64,000 nucleotides of DNA from Pseudoalteromonas haloplanktis ATCC 14393 (GCF_000238355.1 NZ_AHCA01000013.1:1-64000), one strand, 5' to 3'; shown: positions 1-9,264, numbered from the stretch's first letter. The notes: generated from the letters alone by a model not told the origin. Program-made: numbers and translations.

Positions 1-260
1 AACTAGAATCTGCTGTTAGAACTCAATCTGTACGAGTGCCCACACAGATGATTGCTTTATATTGTTAAAGAGCTATACCGGTTATCCGGTTGCGATTAAA
101 GCGCTTGGCTTTATCTCGCTAGGGCTGCGCATGTTACGCTTTCCTATTTTTTTGTCAACACTTAATTTTAAACTTTCTAAAAAATCTAAACTCAAGTTTT
201 ACTCGACTTACTAAGTGACTTACTTGGCTCGCTATGCGTTGCCTGCTCTGCCGTCTCAGT
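1..260 (-). other. Leader of a 16S rRNA operon (16S gene beyond left edge)
   Basis: Read on the minus strand, this stretch ends at the left edge with a sequence resembling the leader just before 16S rRNA in Enterobacteria and Alteromonadales. It holds a boxA-like antitermination element (GCTCTTTAACAAT, complement of 61-73) followed by a CTGTGTGGGCACTCG-type segment. No rRNA sequence itself is inside the window. The same motif also occurs in 16S-23S spacers, but the promoter at 261-296 argues for the operon leader. Confidence 0.75.
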
Positions 261-296
261 GGGGTCGCATTATAGGGCGCCGCGAATTTTACGCAA
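261..296 (-). promoter_or_regulatory. rrn P1-type promoter
   Basis: On the minus strand a TTGCGT -35 (complement of 291-296) and a perfect TATAAT -10 (complement of 269-274) are separated by 16 bp. They are followed by a G+C-rich discriminator (GCGACCCC), the usual feature of rRNA promoters under stringent control. The A/T-rich stretch further upstream (300-480) could act as an UP element. Confidence 0.7.
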
Positions 297-473
297 GCGT
301 TTTTTAACGTTTTTTATGATTTATTGGTGTTTGGTTTAATTTTCAAACGAACAGCTTAAAAACAAACCTAAACTCATCTGTAAATAACGAATAAAAGTAA
401 TTTAACACTAACTTTGGATAAAAATACGTTATATAGAACTGCAGTAGTTAAAATTAAAATAGACATCGCACTT

Positions 474-499
474 GAATATATACAAAAACGAATATACAC
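474..499 (+). promoter_or_regulatory. Possible ArsR-type operator ahead of the arsenic operon
   Basis: Two near-identical 10-bp direct repeats, GAATATATAC (474-483) and GAATATACAC (490-499), start 16 bp apart, about 30 bp before the ArsC-ArsR start. ArsR repressors bind AT-rich repeats overlapping the promoter, and the operon's first product carries an ArsR domain, so autoregulation here is plausible. No footprint can be read from sequence. Confidence 0.35.
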
Positions 500-530
500 T
501 TTATTGCATATTCTATGTAAGGTGTGATTT

Positions 531-1370
531 ATGAATAATCAAACTTCAACTAAGCGTTCAGTTTTATTTTTATGTACTGGTAATTCTGCCCGCTCACAAA
601 TGGCTGAGGCATTGCTACGCCATAAAGCAGGTGATCAATTTGAAATTTCGAGTGCAGGTACGTCACCTGAAGAAATAGATTCACGCACTTTAGACGCACT
701 TAAAAAATTTGGTTTAACCATTGATGAATTAAAATCTCAAAGCATTGAGGAATTCTCAGGACAAGAGTTCGACTTTGTAATTACCCTGTGTGATAAAGCA
801 AATCAAGAATGCCGAAACTTCCCCGGCGCTAAAGCACAACTTGCTTGGGATTTTCCAGATCCAAAAGAGCGCACCTGCAATAATCCATTTGCTACCACAT
901 TAAGTGAACTGAATAATCGTCTATCGATGTTTATACTTTTAGAGTCAAAAAACCAACCTAGCAATAAAACACAACCTACCCTACGTATTGATGAGCAAAT
1001 ATCAGCGCTTGATAATATATCGATTGATCCAATCTCATTTTATAAATGTCTCACCGATGACATTCGTTTAAAAACACTAATGCTAACTAATTATCATGGT
1101 GAGCTATGTGTTTGCGAAATCATGGAGGCCTTACAAGAAGACAGCCAACCAAAAGTCTCTCGTAACTTAGCTGTTCTAAAACGAGCTAATATTATTACTG
1201 ACAGAAAACATGGCCAATGGGTGTTTTATAAAATAAATCCAGAATTACCTCTTTGGATAAAAAAAGTGATCAGCGAAACCACCGAAAATAACCTTCCGCT
1301 GATAGCTAAAAATTTAGAAAACCTTACTAATATGTGTAACCGCCCAAGCAAAACTGACTTTTGTCGGTAA
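531..1370 (+). CDS. arsC: ArsC-ArsR fusion: thioredoxin-type arsenate reductase joined to arsenite-responsive repressor
   Basis: This 279-aa protein has two domains. Residues 10-140 are a low-molecular-weight phosphatase fold with the P-loop C15-TGNSA-R21; Cys87 and Cys94 complete the redox triad. The spacing (72 and 7 residues) matches what I recall for thioredoxin-coupled ArsC (Cys10/82/89 in Bacillus). Residues 160-270 are an ArsR/SmtB winged helix with the metal-sensing ELCVCE motif (191-196). The protein probably reduces cytoplasmic arsenate to arsenite and represses its own operon until arsenite binds. It is first in the operon, and 14 bp separate its stop from acr3. ArsR/ArsC fusions are known elsewhere, so the fusion is unusual rather than new. 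Confidence 0.9.
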   Translation: MNNQTSTKRSVLFLCTGNSARSQMAEALLRHKAGDQFEISSAGTSPEEIDSRTLDALKKFGLTIDELKSQSIEEFSGQEFDFVITLCDKANQECRNFPGAKAQLAWDFPDPKERTCNNPFATTLSELNNRLSMFILLESKNQPSNKTQPTLRIDEQISALDNISIDPISFYKCLTDDIRLKTLMLTNYHGELCVCEIMEALQEDSQPKVSRNLAVLKRANIITDRKHGQWVFYKINPELPLWIKKVISETTENNLPLIAKNLENLTNMCNRPSKTDFCR

Positions 1371-1384
1371 TAGAGGAGAATAAA

Positions 1385-2401
1385 ATGGGAATTTTCGAAC
1401 GTTATTTATCTCTATGGGTTGGCTTAGCCATTATTACCGGTGTTTTACTTGGTCAATGGCAACCTGATGTATTTCAAATGATTGCTGATTTTGAGATTGC
1501 TCATGTAAATATTGCCGTCGCTGTTTTTATTTGGGTGATGATCTTCCCTATGATGGCACAAATCGATTTTTCATCGATTAAAGATGTCGGTAAAAACCCT
1601 AAAGGGCTAATACTGACACTAATAATAAACTGGTTAATTAAACCGTTCACTATGGCAGCGCTTGGTTGGTTATTCTTTAACTTTATATTTGCAGATTTAG
1701 TCGACCCGCAATCTGCACAAGAGTATATAGCCGGTATGATCTTACTAGGCGTTGCCCCTTGTACTGCGATGGTGTTTGTTTGGTCACAACTCACTAAAGG
1801 TGATGCTAATTACACACTAATCCAAGTATCTGTGAACGATGTGATCATGATTTTTGCCTTTGCCCCGATTTCAGCATTGTTATTAGGCGTAAGCGATATT
1901 CAAGTACCATGGGAAACATTACTGATCTCAGTAGTTTTATATGTATTACTACCTTTAACTGCAGGCGTATTAACCCGTAGAGCACTGAATAAAAGTAAAG
2001 ATGAGCAAGCACTTGAACACTTTTTAGCAAAGCTAAAACCATGGTCTATGGTGGGTTTAATCGCAACGGTGGTTTTACTGTTTGGTTTTCAAGCTAATAC
2101 AATTATCTCTGAACCGCAGACTATTGTATTAATTGCTATTCCTCTGATCATTCAAACCTACGGCATTTTTATCATTGCTTACGCTGCCGCTATTTGGATG
2201 AAGCTACCACAAAAAATAGCAGCGCCGTCATGCCTAATCGGTACTTCAAACTTTTTTGAACTTGCTGTCGCGGTCGCTATTTCATTATTTGGTTTACATT
2301 CTGGCGCTGCACTTGCCACTGTTGTAGGTGTATTAGTAGAAGTCCCCGTGATGCTATCGTTAGTTGCCATCATTAATCGCACCCAACATTGGTTTAAATA
2401 A
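1385..2401 (+). CDS. acr3: Acr3-family arsenite efflux permease
   Basis: This 338-aa inner-membrane protein has about ten hydrophobic segments and the Acr3 hallmark [13 protein letters not shown] around Cys126, the conserved transport cysteine. It exports arsenite made by the upstream reductase domain. The ATG at 1385 is preceded by GAGGAG at 1373-1378. An in-frame TTG at 1361 would overlap the fusion gene and place the Shine-Dalgarno inside the coding region, so it is rejected. The gene lies between the ArsC-ArsR fusion and the phosphatase gene in one transcription unit. Confidence 0.93.
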   Translation: MGIFERYLSLWVGLAIITGVLLGQWQPDVFQMIADFEIAHVNIAVAVFIWVMIFPMMAQIDFSSIKDVGKNPKGLILTLIINWLIKPFTMAALGWLFFNFIFADLVDPQSAQEYIAGMILLGVAPCTAMVFVWSQLTKGDANYTLIQVSVNDVIMIFAFAPISALLLGVSDIQVPWETLLISVVLYVLLPLTAGVLTRRALNKSKDEQALEHFLAKLKPWSMVGLIATVVLLFGFQANTIISEPQTIVLIAIPLIIQTYGIFIIAYAAAIWMKLPQKIAAPSCLIGTSNFFELAVAVAISLFGLHSGAALATVVGVLVEVPVMLSLVAIINRTQHWFK

Positions 2402-2421
2402 TTATAGAAAAGGATTTAACA

Positions 2422-2913
2422 ATGCCACTTCACCCATTTGATTCGTTAAATTTAGAAAATGGCGCAAAACTTATTTTTACGCCTTGCCCTGGAAGCAAAG
2501 AAGCATCTTTAGAAGAGTCTGTACTAACTCTAAAACAAGCCGGCACCAGCATGCTACTTACGCTTATGTATGATCATGAAATTGCTAAAAATGATATACA
2601 ACGGTTACCAAACCTATGCGCAGAGCATGATATTACTTGGTTGCAGCTACCAATATTAGATGATGAGGCACCCTCTCAGGAGTTTGAAGCACAGTGGGCG
2701 TTACATAAAGATGCGATCATAAACGCTATCAATAACCAACAGACGATTGCCGTTCATTGTAAAGGTGGTACAGGCAGAACTGGCTTAGTGATTGCGCTTA
2801 TTTTACTTACTCATGGTTGGCCTAGCGACAAAATCATGCAGCAAGTACAACACATAAGACCTAAAGCACTGAAGAATACACTTCAACTTAATTATTTTAA
2901 TTCGCAGTTATAA
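2422..2913 (+). CDS. Dual-specificity-type (CDKN3-like) protein phosphatase in the arsenic operon
   Basis: The 163-aa protein carries the cysteine-phosphatase signature H112-C113-KGGTG-R119 (HCX5R). Acidic residues D80-D81 lie about 30 residues upstream, where the general-acid loop of dual-specificity and CDKN3-like phosphatases sits. The gene starts 20 bp after acr3 and is followed 20 bp later by the GAPDH gene. Such phosphatases recur in ars operons holding gapdh and arsJ, but I know of no proven substrate. It could act on a phosphorylated protein, on an arsenylated/phosphorylated metabolite, or help the ArsC chemistry. The family call is sure; its role is not. Confidence 0.8.
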   Translation: MPLHPFDSLNLENGAKLIFTPCPGSKEASLEESVLTLKQAGTSMLLTLMYDHEIAKNDIQRLPNLCAEHDITWLQLPILDDEAPSQEFEAQWALHKDAIINAINNQQTIAVHCKGGTGRTGLVIALILLTHGWPSDKIMQQVQHIRPKALKNTLQLNYFNSQL

Positions 2914-2933
2914 CGAGTATTAAGGAATAAACA

Positions 2934-3944
2934 ATGACAATTAAAGTAGGTATTAATGGTTTTGGCCGTATGGGCCGCTTATCAATGCGTGCAGCATTTG
3001 ATTGGGATGATGTAGAAATCGTTCATATTAATGACCCTGCAGGTAACGCTGAAATATTTGCCCATTTAATGACATTTGACTCAGTACACGGAAAATGGCA
3101 TCACGAAGCAAGCCATACTGATAATGCAATTGTAATCAATGGTAAAGAAATCAGCTTTAGCCAAAACACAAAAACACAAGAGACTGACTGGTCAAAATGT
3201 GACGTAGTAATTGAAGCCTCTGGTAAAATAAAAACCAAAGCATTGTTACAAGCTTACCTTGATCAAGGCGTAAAACGCGTTGTGGTAACAGCCCCAGTAA
3301 AAGAAGAGGGTATTTTAAATATTGTTATGGGTGTAAATGATCACCTTTATAATAAAGATACCCACCCTATTGTTACTGCTGCTTCATGTACAACCAACTG
3401 CTTGGCACCTGTCGTTAAAGTGATTCATGAAAAAATCGGTATCAAACATGGTTCAATCACGACCATTCACGATATCACTAATACCCAAACAATTATTGAT
3501 GCCCCCCATAAAGACTTACGTCGCGCCCGTTCATGTGGCACAAGTTTAATTCCAACAACCACGGGATCAGCGACTGCCATTACACATATTTTCCCTGAAT
3601 TAAAAGGGAAATTAAACGGCCACGCTATTCGTGTTCCTTTAACAAATGCCTCTATTACTGACTGTGTATTTGAGCTTGAACGTGGCACAACGATTGATGA
3701 AGTAAATAAACTGCTAAAAGACGCTGCTGCTAACGAACTTAAAGACATTATGGGTTATGAAGAACGACCGCTTGTATCTATCGATTACAAAACCGATCCT
3801 CGTTCAAGTGTTATTGATGCCCTTTCAACTATGGTGATCAACGACACTCAAGTAAAACTCTACGTGTGGTATGACAATGAGTGGGGCTATGCGAACCGAA
3901 CTGCAGAGCTTATGCGCAAAGTTGGCCTAGCCGATAAAGGATAA
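2934..3944 (+). CDS. ArsJ-associated glyceraldehyde-3-phosphate dehydrogenase
   Basis: This is a full-length 336-aa GAPDH with an N-terminal Rossmann nucleotide site ([11 protein letters not shown]) and the catalytic SCTTNC motif (151-156, nucleophile Cys152). It oxidises glyceraldehyde-3-phosphate using NAD(P). Because the next gene is arsJ, its job here is very likely to accept arsenate in place of phosphate. The product would be 1-arseno-3-phosphoglycerate, as shown for the Pseudomonas gapdh-arsJ pair. It is separated from arsJ by only 6 bp. A housekeeping glycolytic copy is expected elsewhere in the genome. Confidence 0.92.
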   Translation: MTIKVGINGFGRMGRLSMRAAFDWDDVEIVHINDPAGNAEIFAHLMTFDSVHGKWHHEASHTDNAIVINGKEISFSQNTKTQETDWSKCDVVIEASGKIKTKALLQAYLDQGVKRVVVTAPVKEEGILNIVMGVNDHLYNKDTHPIVTAASCTTNCLAPVVKVIHEKIGIKHGSITTIHDITNTQTIIDAPHKDLRRARSCGTSLIPTTTGSATAITHIFPELKGKLNGHAIRVPLTNASITDCVFELERGTTIDEVNKLLKDAAANELKDIMGYEERPLVSIDYKTDPRSSVIDALSTMVINDTQVKLYVWYDNEWGYANRTAELMRKVGLADKG

Positions 3945-3950
3945 TTAACC

Positions 3951-5174
3951 GTGGATCGATTAAAAGCACTGCCGCCACAGATAAAACAATACTTAATAAT
4001 TACCGGTAATTATTGGGCGTTTACCTTAACTGACGGTGCCCTGCGTATGCTTGTGGTACTGTATTTTCATCAACTTGGTTACAGCCCTTTAAGTATTGCC
4101 ATGTTGTTTTTGTTTTATGAAATCTTTGGTGTGATCACTAACTTAGTGGGCGGATGGCTAGGTGCTCGATTCGGTCTCAATAAAACCATGAACATTGGCT
4201 TGGGCTTACAAATAGTTTCTTTAGCTATGCTCATGGTGCCTGTAGATGCACTCACTGTTATTTATGTTATGGCTGCACAAGCGTTATCGGGAATAGCCAA
4301 AGATCTCAATAAAATGAGTGCAAAAAGTGCCATTAAGCTTTTAGTACCAAAAGATGCACAAGGCCAACTCTATAAGTGGGTAGCTATATTAACCGGCTCT
4401 AAAAATGCACTCAAAGGGGTTGGCTTCTTTTTAGGTGGCTTATTACTCACCTTGCTAGACTTCCACGGTGCGATACTAAGCATGATTTGCATGCTAACAG
4501 CTGTATGGCTATTTAGTATCTTTGCTTTAAAACAAGACTTAGGTAAAGCCAAGCACAAAGCCAAATTTAGTGAGCTATTCTCAAAGAGTAAAGCCATTAA
4601 TGTGCTCTCCGCCGCACGGATGTTTTTATTTGGTGCTAGAGATGTATGGTTTGTTGTTGCCTTGCCCGTATTTTTAGCAGCAACCTTTGGCTGGGATCAT
4701 TGGTGGGTTGGTGGCTTTATGGCAAGCTGGGTAATTGGCTATGGCATAGTGCAATCTTTTGCCCCCTCTTTTACCGGTAAAAAGTCAGGGCAAGTCCCAA
4801 GTGGCCGCAGCGCATTTTTATGGGCTAGTTACCTAACGGCAATACCAGTACTGATTGCTTTAGCACTACATTATGATTTTTATATTCAGGCATCGATTAT
4901 TGGTGGCTTACTTATATTTGGCGCTGTATTTGCTATTAACTCATCATTACATAGTTATTTAATCGTCAGCCTAGCTGATAGTGATGGCGTATCGTTAGAT
5001 GTAGGCTTTTATTATATGGCTAACGCCATGGGCCGATTAATTGGCACCGTGTTATCTGGTTGGGTATATCAGCAATACGGACTTGAAGCATGCTTATGGA
5101 TTTCAAGCGCATTTATAGCCTTCGCCGCCCTACTGTCATTGGCATTACCACAAAAAACCACCGTACCTGCGTAA
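3951..5174 (+). CDS. arsJ: ArsJ, organoarsenical (1-arseno-3-phosphoglycerate) MFS exporter
   Basis: This 407-aa major-facilitator protein has about 12 hydrophobic segments and the cytoplasmic loop GGWLGARFGLNKT after helix 2. It starts with GTG directly behind the GAPDH stop. ArsJ exports the unstable arseno-phosphoglycerate made by the partner GAPDH; outside the cell the compound falls apart to arsenate. With acr3 in the same operon the cell has two exits for arsenic, as arsenite and as the organoarsenical. It is the last gene of the operon and is followed by a perfect hairpin at 5184-5211. Confidence 0.9.
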   Translation: MDRLKALPPQIKQYLIITGNYWAFTLTDGALRMLVVLYFHQLGYSPLSIAMLFLFYEIFGVITNLVGGWLGARFGLNKTMNIGLGLQIVSLAMLMVPVDALTVIYVMAAQALSGIAKDLNKMSAKSAIKLLVPKDAQGQLYKWVAILTGSKNALKGVGFFLGGLLLTLLDFHGAILSMICMLTAVWLFSIFALKQDLGKAKHKAKFSELFSKSKAINVLSAARMFLFGARDVWFVVALPVFLAATFGWDHWWVGGFMASWVIGYGIVQSFAPSFTGKKSGQVPSGRSAFLWASYLTAIPVLIALALHYDFYIQASIIGGLLIFGAVFAINSSLHSYLIVSLADSDGVSLDVGFYYMANAMGRLIGTVLSGWVYQQYGLEACLWISSAFIAFAALLSLALPQKTTVPA

Positions 5175-5183
5175 TCCCCCCTC

Positions 5184-5211
5184 CCCTGCATAGTACGCTA
5201 GCTATGCAGGG
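5184..5211 (+). terminator. Hairpin after the arsenic operon
   Basis: A perfect 10-bp inverted repeat (CCCTGCATAG / CTATGCAGGG) with an 8-nt loop begins 9 bp after the arsJ stop. It is not followed by a T run, so it is a weak or Rho-assisted terminator at best, or an RNA 3'-end stabiliser. Confidence 0.4.
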
Positions 5212-5300
5212 CTTATGCCTCTTGAGCCCAAATGTGGAACAATTAATGCATCGCCTTTGACAATAAAAGCATGTCAATTTTTAGTCGCACGGGACGCATA

Positions 5301-5726
5301 ATGAACTTAACCAACATACCTACATCACTACTTACTGATCCAAATTTTTTAAAGCACACCCAAACAGGCACCCAACAAACAACGGGCCAAGCCGAAGAGA
5401 CCGGCTCAAACACAAACAAAATTAAAAGTACTGATGAAAAATCCCGCCCAGATGAAGTGACCCCTGATGAAGCGGCAGACACCACTCAACAGCAGATGAT
5501 AAAAAATATTAAAGAGCTACAACAGAAGTTGCGCGCACTTGAAGCAGACAACAGCCTCACAAAAGCAGATCAACAAACACAAATTTCTGAATTACAGCAA
5601 GAGTTAGATGAAGAACTAGTTGCAATACAATTAAGCGTTAAAAAGAATGTGTCAACGTTGATGGGAAGTTTATTTTCGTCAGCAGGGAACACTAACTCTG
5701 GTTTATTGTTTAAGTACAACGCTTAG
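5301..5726 (+). CDS. Hypothetical coiled-coil protein (FlxA-like)
   Basis: This protein of about 141 aa has a polar, Thr/Gln/Glu-rich N-terminal half and a heptad-like coiled coil in the second half, with repeated LQQKL / ELQQELDEEL patterns and a KADQQTQISELQQ segment. This resembles FlxA-like proteins. There is no signal peptide or membrane segment. I prefer the ATG at 5301, with GGGACG a few bases upstream; an ATG at 5271 in frame would add 10 residues. Its function is unknown. It is the last ordinary gene before the degenerate tRNA-like remnant at 5753. Confidence 0.55.
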   Translation: MNLTNIPTSLLTDPNFLKHTQTGTQQTTGQAEETGSNTNKIKSTDEKSRPDEVTPDEAADTTQQQMIKNIKELQQKLRALEADNSLTKADQQTQISELQQELDEELVAIQLSVKKNVSTLMGSLFSSAGNTNSGLLFKYNA

Positions 5727-5752
5727 ACTTAATTAAATAGAGGGAAAGTTTG

Positions 5753-5802
5753 AAAAGTGGTACCCCTCGTAAACTTAAATTGGGGGTTCTAATGATTATG
5801 AA
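5753..5802 (-). repeat. Degenerate third copy of the tRNA 3' half (possible old attachment site)
   Basis: This stretch aligns with the 3' half of the tRNA at 21045-21121 and with the 46-bp repeat at 9079-9124. Shared blocks include AAAAGTGGT, CCCCTC, a G4-5 run and TAATGATTATGA (tRNA: TAACGATTATGA). By eye roughly 35 of 50 positions agree with two one-base gaps. It lies in the same orientation as the other two copies. It is read as the decayed outer end of an earlier integration into the same tRNA; chance similarity is not excluded. Confidence 0.5.
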
Positions 5803-5979
5803 GCCCCAATAGCAAGCTTGTAACCCCTTTAATGTTACGGTCGTTTATCGATATTGTTACCATCTATAAATCGTATGATGTAACTCAAATTGATTTTTAC
5901 CAGTTCTGAACTAAACTTCATTATGGTAGGATTAAGTAGGATTATATCCTTACAAAGTTTCTTTCATTGGAGGTAAATT

Positions 5980-6237
5980 ATGGCAATGGTCAAGAAAAGT
6001 ATCACAGTAACTGATCAGCAAGAACAATGGATGCAAGCTCAACTTGCAACTGGTCATTATGCTAGTGACAGCGAGTTATTGCGAGATTTAATTAGAAAAG
6101 AGCAAATGCGAACTAGCGAAGTTGAAGTTATTAGACAAGAACTTATCAAAGCAGAGAAAAGCGGTTTTAGCTCTCGTTCTCCTGAGGATATTGTTAATGC
6201 GGTGATTGCTAGAAAGCAAACTAATGACGAAATTTAG
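5980..6237 (+). CDS. parD: ParD-family type II antitoxin
   Basis: The 85-aa protein opens with a ribbon-helix-helix typical of ParD/CopG (KKSITVTDQQEQWMQAQ, then a helix around SDSELLRDLIRKEQ). A charged C-terminal tail would wrap the toxin. Its role is to neutralise ParE and repress its own promoter. GGAGG lies 8 bp before the ATG. The 3' end overlaps the parE start by 14 bp, the usual coupling. The partner toxin is broken, so this antitoxin now probably has nothing to neutralise at this locus. Confidence 0.85.
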   Translation: MAMVKKSITVTDQQEQWMQAQLATGHYASDSELLRDLIRKEQMRTSEVEVIRQELIKAEKSGFSSRSPEDIVNAVIARKQTNDEI

Positions 6238-6513
6238 ATTAAGTACAGCTGCCGTTCAGGACTTCGAGCAGCTATTTGATATGGTATAGACAGCTTTGGT
6301 TTAGTTCAGGCTGAATCATACATTGATGGGTTGATTATACAGTTTCAAAGCATTGCAGAAAACCCATTGCATTACCAGGCAGTTGACCATATTCGTAAAG
6401 GATATAGACGCAGTATCTACGGAACTCATGCTATTTACTACGTCGTTTCTAATGACTGTGTTGATGTTATGCGAATACTAAGCTCAGAAAACCTTAAAAC
6501 TGCTTTTGAGTAA
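6224..6513 (+). pseudogene. parE: parE toxin, inactivated by a frameshift
   Basis: From the ATG at 6224 the frame encodes MTKFRLSTAAVQDFEQLFD and then hits TAG at 6287-6289. Restoring one base near 6279 recovers YGIDSFGLVQAESYIDGL and continues to a stop at 6511-6513, giving the expected ParE/RelE length of about 96 aa. The continuation has the family features KGYRRSIYG, THAIYYVV and VMRILSSE. So this is a ParE gyrase-poison-type toxin with a one-base deletion. A sequencing error or programmed frameshift cannot be told apart from mutation here. Confidence 0.8.
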
Positions 6514-8876
6514 TGACTGTGTCTAGCTCGTTATCTGATAGGCTTTTAGATATTGATAATCGACTTCAGCGACTCGCTGAAGAAAAAGAGTCATTATTAA
6601 ATGAACGTAATAATATTCTTGCACAGCAAGAAGTCGAGCTAGCCAAACACTTTAACCAACACGTTTCACCTGAAGCTAAAGTCAATTTATTCATCTCTTA
6701 TTTTAAAGGTCGCAATGACGTTTACCCGTTTCGTTGGCAATCGAAAAATGGGCGAAGTGGTTATTCGCCTGCATGTTGGAATGAATGGAAACCTAAAATC
6801 TGTGATAAACCAAAGATTAGTTGCACTGAATGTTCAAATCAACACTTTAAGCATTATGATGGTCAGGCAATATTTGATCACCTTAAAGGCAATCAAACGA
6901 TTGGGATTTACCCACTTCTAGAGAACAATAGAACTCACATTCTTGCCACTGATTTCGATAAAGAAGATTGGATTCACTGCGTTAAAGCTTTTGCTGAAGC
7001 CTGTGATTTTTATAAAGTACCACACATTATAGAACGCTCTAGAAGCGGTAACGGTGGACATGTATGGATTTTCTTTTCGCAAGCTGTTGAAGCGACCAAA
7101 GCTAGAAAGTTAGGTAATGGTTTATTAACCAAAGCCATGGAAATGTATCCAGCGCTCTCATTTACTTGTTTCGATCGCCTATTTCCGAATCAAGATGTAA
7201 TGCCGGAAGGTGGTTTTGGTAATTTGATTGCATTACCACTTCAACTAGAACCAAGAAAGCAAGGTAATAGTGTATTTATAGATTCGTCAGGAGTACCTTT
7301 TAAAGACCAATGGGCCAAGCTTGCTTCTATTCAAAAAATTGATACTACGACACTTGATAGCTTACTTGGCAAAATAACACTAATAGATAACAAAACTAAT
7401 GATGACTTGGCAAATACGCCTTGGAAGAAGCTATCTACTATTGAGAATGATGTGATAGCCCATTGCCCTGAAGAAGTAACCTTGGTTATTGCAGATCAAA
7501 TTTATATTCCAATCGATAAGCTTCCTGGCAAATTAACATCAAGGCTTAAGCAATTAGCTGTGTTTTCTAACCCTGAGTTTTACAAAAGGCAAAGTCTTCG
7601 ATTATCTACGATTGGAGTCCCTAGATACATTTGTGCCGCTCGTGTTGAGGGTAATTTCTTAATTATACCGCGTGGCTGCCTATCATCTGTAAAAGAAAAA
7701 TTAACCGAGCAAAAAATTAAAGTGAATTTCGATGATAAGCGTTTTTCAGGTGACAAGCTTGCTAAGGTTAAATTTACAGGAAAATTGAAAAGTCAGCAGA
7801 ATAAAGCGGTTAATGCATTATTAGATTCATCGGTTGGGATACTAGAAGCTTCTACTGGCTTTGGTAAAACAGTTACTGCATTAGCACTGATTGCTAAGCG
7901 CAAGGTGAACACACTGATATTAGTTCACAGTCGGCAACTTGCAGAGCAGTGGCTGGAACGTATTAATGTTTTTCTCAAAGACACCGAAGTTGGTTCATTA
8001 CTTGGTGGTAAAGAAAAACTGTCGTATCAAGTTGATGTAGCAACATATCAAAGTTTAGTGGGCCGAAATGGCATGGATATTAAGCCATACATTGAAAAGT
8101 ATGGCCAGGTTATTGTTGATGAATGCCACCATTTACCTGCTTCAAACTATGAAAGCCTGATTAAGTCCAGCCATGCCAAATTCATTCATGGATTTACCGC
8201 AACACCAAAACGCCAAGATGGTTTAGAAAAACTGATGATGCTACAACTAGGAGATATTGTTTATAAAGGCGTTAAATCAGGTTCACTGCTTAATCAGCAA
8301 GTTAAAGCACATGAAACCAATACAGCGTTTCCGAATGAGTGGTTAGATCCTGATACAAAGCCCCATATCGCACAAATTTATAAGCACCTAGTTAACAGTG
8401 ATGACAGGAACCAAAAGATTGTCGATGATATTGTCTGTTGTATCGATGAAAAACGTGCAGTGATGGTGTTAACCGAGAGAAAAGAACACATCGAGCTTCT
8501 ATCAGCTTTACTCACACAAAAAAACCTAATGGTTGTAGAACTGCATGGTGGAATATCAACGAAGCAGCGCCAAGAACGCATTGCTTTACTCGAAGAAAAC
8601 AAAGATTTAAGTAACGCTAAACAGGTTATACTTGCAACGGGTAAATACGTTGGAGAAGGATTTGATTTACCTTATTTAGATACGTTGTTCATCACCTTAC
8701 CTATAGCGTGGAAGGGCATATTAGCTCAATATGCAGGTCGAATCGGGCGAGAGTGGAGTAACAAAAACTCGGTGCTGATTTATGATTACATTGATACTTT
8801 CCCAACACTTAAGCGAATGTTTTCAAAACGAGAAAAGGGATACAGAGCGCTGGGTTATGAAATCACTTATCGCTAA
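6513..8876 (+). CDS. Archaeo-eukaryotic primase (TOTE-type) fused to SF2 helicase
   Basis: In this 787-aa protein, residues 1-45 form a coiled coil. Residues 60-280 are an archaeo-eukaryotic primase domain of the kind named after TOTE conflict systems, with catalytic DFD (147-149), GGH (181-183) and Asp228; a Cys cluster (C88, C97, C104, C107) could bind zinc. Residues 425-787 are a superfamily-2 helicase with Walker A STGFGKT (447-453), DECHH (536-540), FTATP (561-565) and a C-terminal QYAGRIGRE motif VI. The ATG overlaps the parE stop (TAATG), so it is translationally coupled to the toxin-antitoxin pair. A role in anti-phage or anti-element conflict is inferred from the family. No nuclease gene lies next to it. 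Confidence 0.8.
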   Translation: MTVSSSLSDRLLDIDNRLQRLAEEKESLLNERNNILAQQEVELAKHFNQHVSPEAKVNLFISYFKGRNDVYPFRWQSKNGRSGYSPACWNEWKPKICDKPKISCTECSNQHFKHYDGQAIFDHLKGNQTIGIYPLLENNRTHILATDFDKEDWIHCVKAFAEACDFYKVPHIIERSRSGNGGHVWIFFSQAVEATKARKLGNGLLTKAMEMYPALSFTCFDRLFPNQDVMPEGGFGNLIALPLQLEPRKQGNSVFIDSSGVPFKDQWAKLASIQKIDTTTLDSLLGKITLIDNKTNDDLANTPWKKLSTIENDVIAHCPEEVTLVIADQIYIPIDKLPGKLTSRLKQLAVFSNPEFYKRQSLRLSTIGVPRYICAARVEGNFLIIPRGCLSSVKEKLTEQKIKVNFDDKRFSGDKLAKVKFTGKLKSQQNKAVNALLDSSVGILEASTGFGKTVTALALIAKRKVNTLILVHSRQLAEQWLERINVFLKDTEVGSLLGGKEKLSYQVDVATYQSLVGRNGMDIKPYIEKYGQVIVDECHHLPASNYESLIKSSHAKFIHGFTATPKRQDGLEKLMMLQLGDIVYKGVKSGSLLNQQVKAHETNTAFPNEWLDPDTKPHIAQIYKHLVNSDDRNQKIVDDIVCCIDEKRAVMVLTERKEHIELLSALLTQKNLMVVELHGGISTKQRQERIALLEENKDLSNAKQVILATGKYVGEGFDLPYLDTLFITLPIAWKGILAQYAGRIGREWSNKNSVLIYDYIDTFPTLKRMFSKREKGYRALGYEITYR

Positions 8877-9078
8877 CCAATATACTTGAGTATTTTTCCC
8901 AATAGCTCGATTTCAGATAGTTCAATACTATGGTCGTTCCCCAATCAAAAGCGCCTACTTTTTAAAATGAAATTTAGGGAAGTTATAGGTAGTCCAAGAT
9001 AACCATGCTTGAGATTGGCGACTTATCTAGTAAAACAGGAAGTAGTGAGTTTCCATCTAACCACATATTGAGTGGAGA

Positions 9079-9124
9079 TGGTGGCCCCTCCCAGACTTGA
9101 ACTGGGGACCTAACGATTATGAGT
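9079..9124. repeat. attL: direct repeat of the tRNA 3' end
   Basis: This is 46 bp identical to 21045-21090 except one base (T at 9098, C at 21064). It covers CCA, acceptor stem, T arm, variable loop and the anticodon loop of the tRNA. The similarity stops just past the anticodon loop, where the strand exchange probably occurred. Confidence 0.9.
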
Positions 9125-9264
9125 TGCAAAACAAGGACTTACTACGAGTTACTTTTTGATATAACTATTTACTAATTTTCATAGCTATATCATAGGGTTA
9201 TTGAATAAAACCTACCTCTGATGCATAAATCATTATGTATTTCAGAACGTTAAATTTTACGTTC

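Larger units (their letters stand above)
5753..9078. mobile_element. Probable older island remnant between two tRNA-derived repeats
   Basis: The segment is flanked on the left by the degenerate tRNA-like copy and on the right by the clean repeat of the younger island. It contains parD, a frameshifted parE and a primase-helicase, and no integrase, which fits a decayed or internally deleted tandem insertion. The alternative is that these genes came in with the younger element and the left copy is fortuitous. Confidence 0.4.

Noticed and set aside
6715-6921. 68-aa frame inside the primase-helicase gene
   Set aside because: Shadow in another frame of a gene with clear catalytic motifs.
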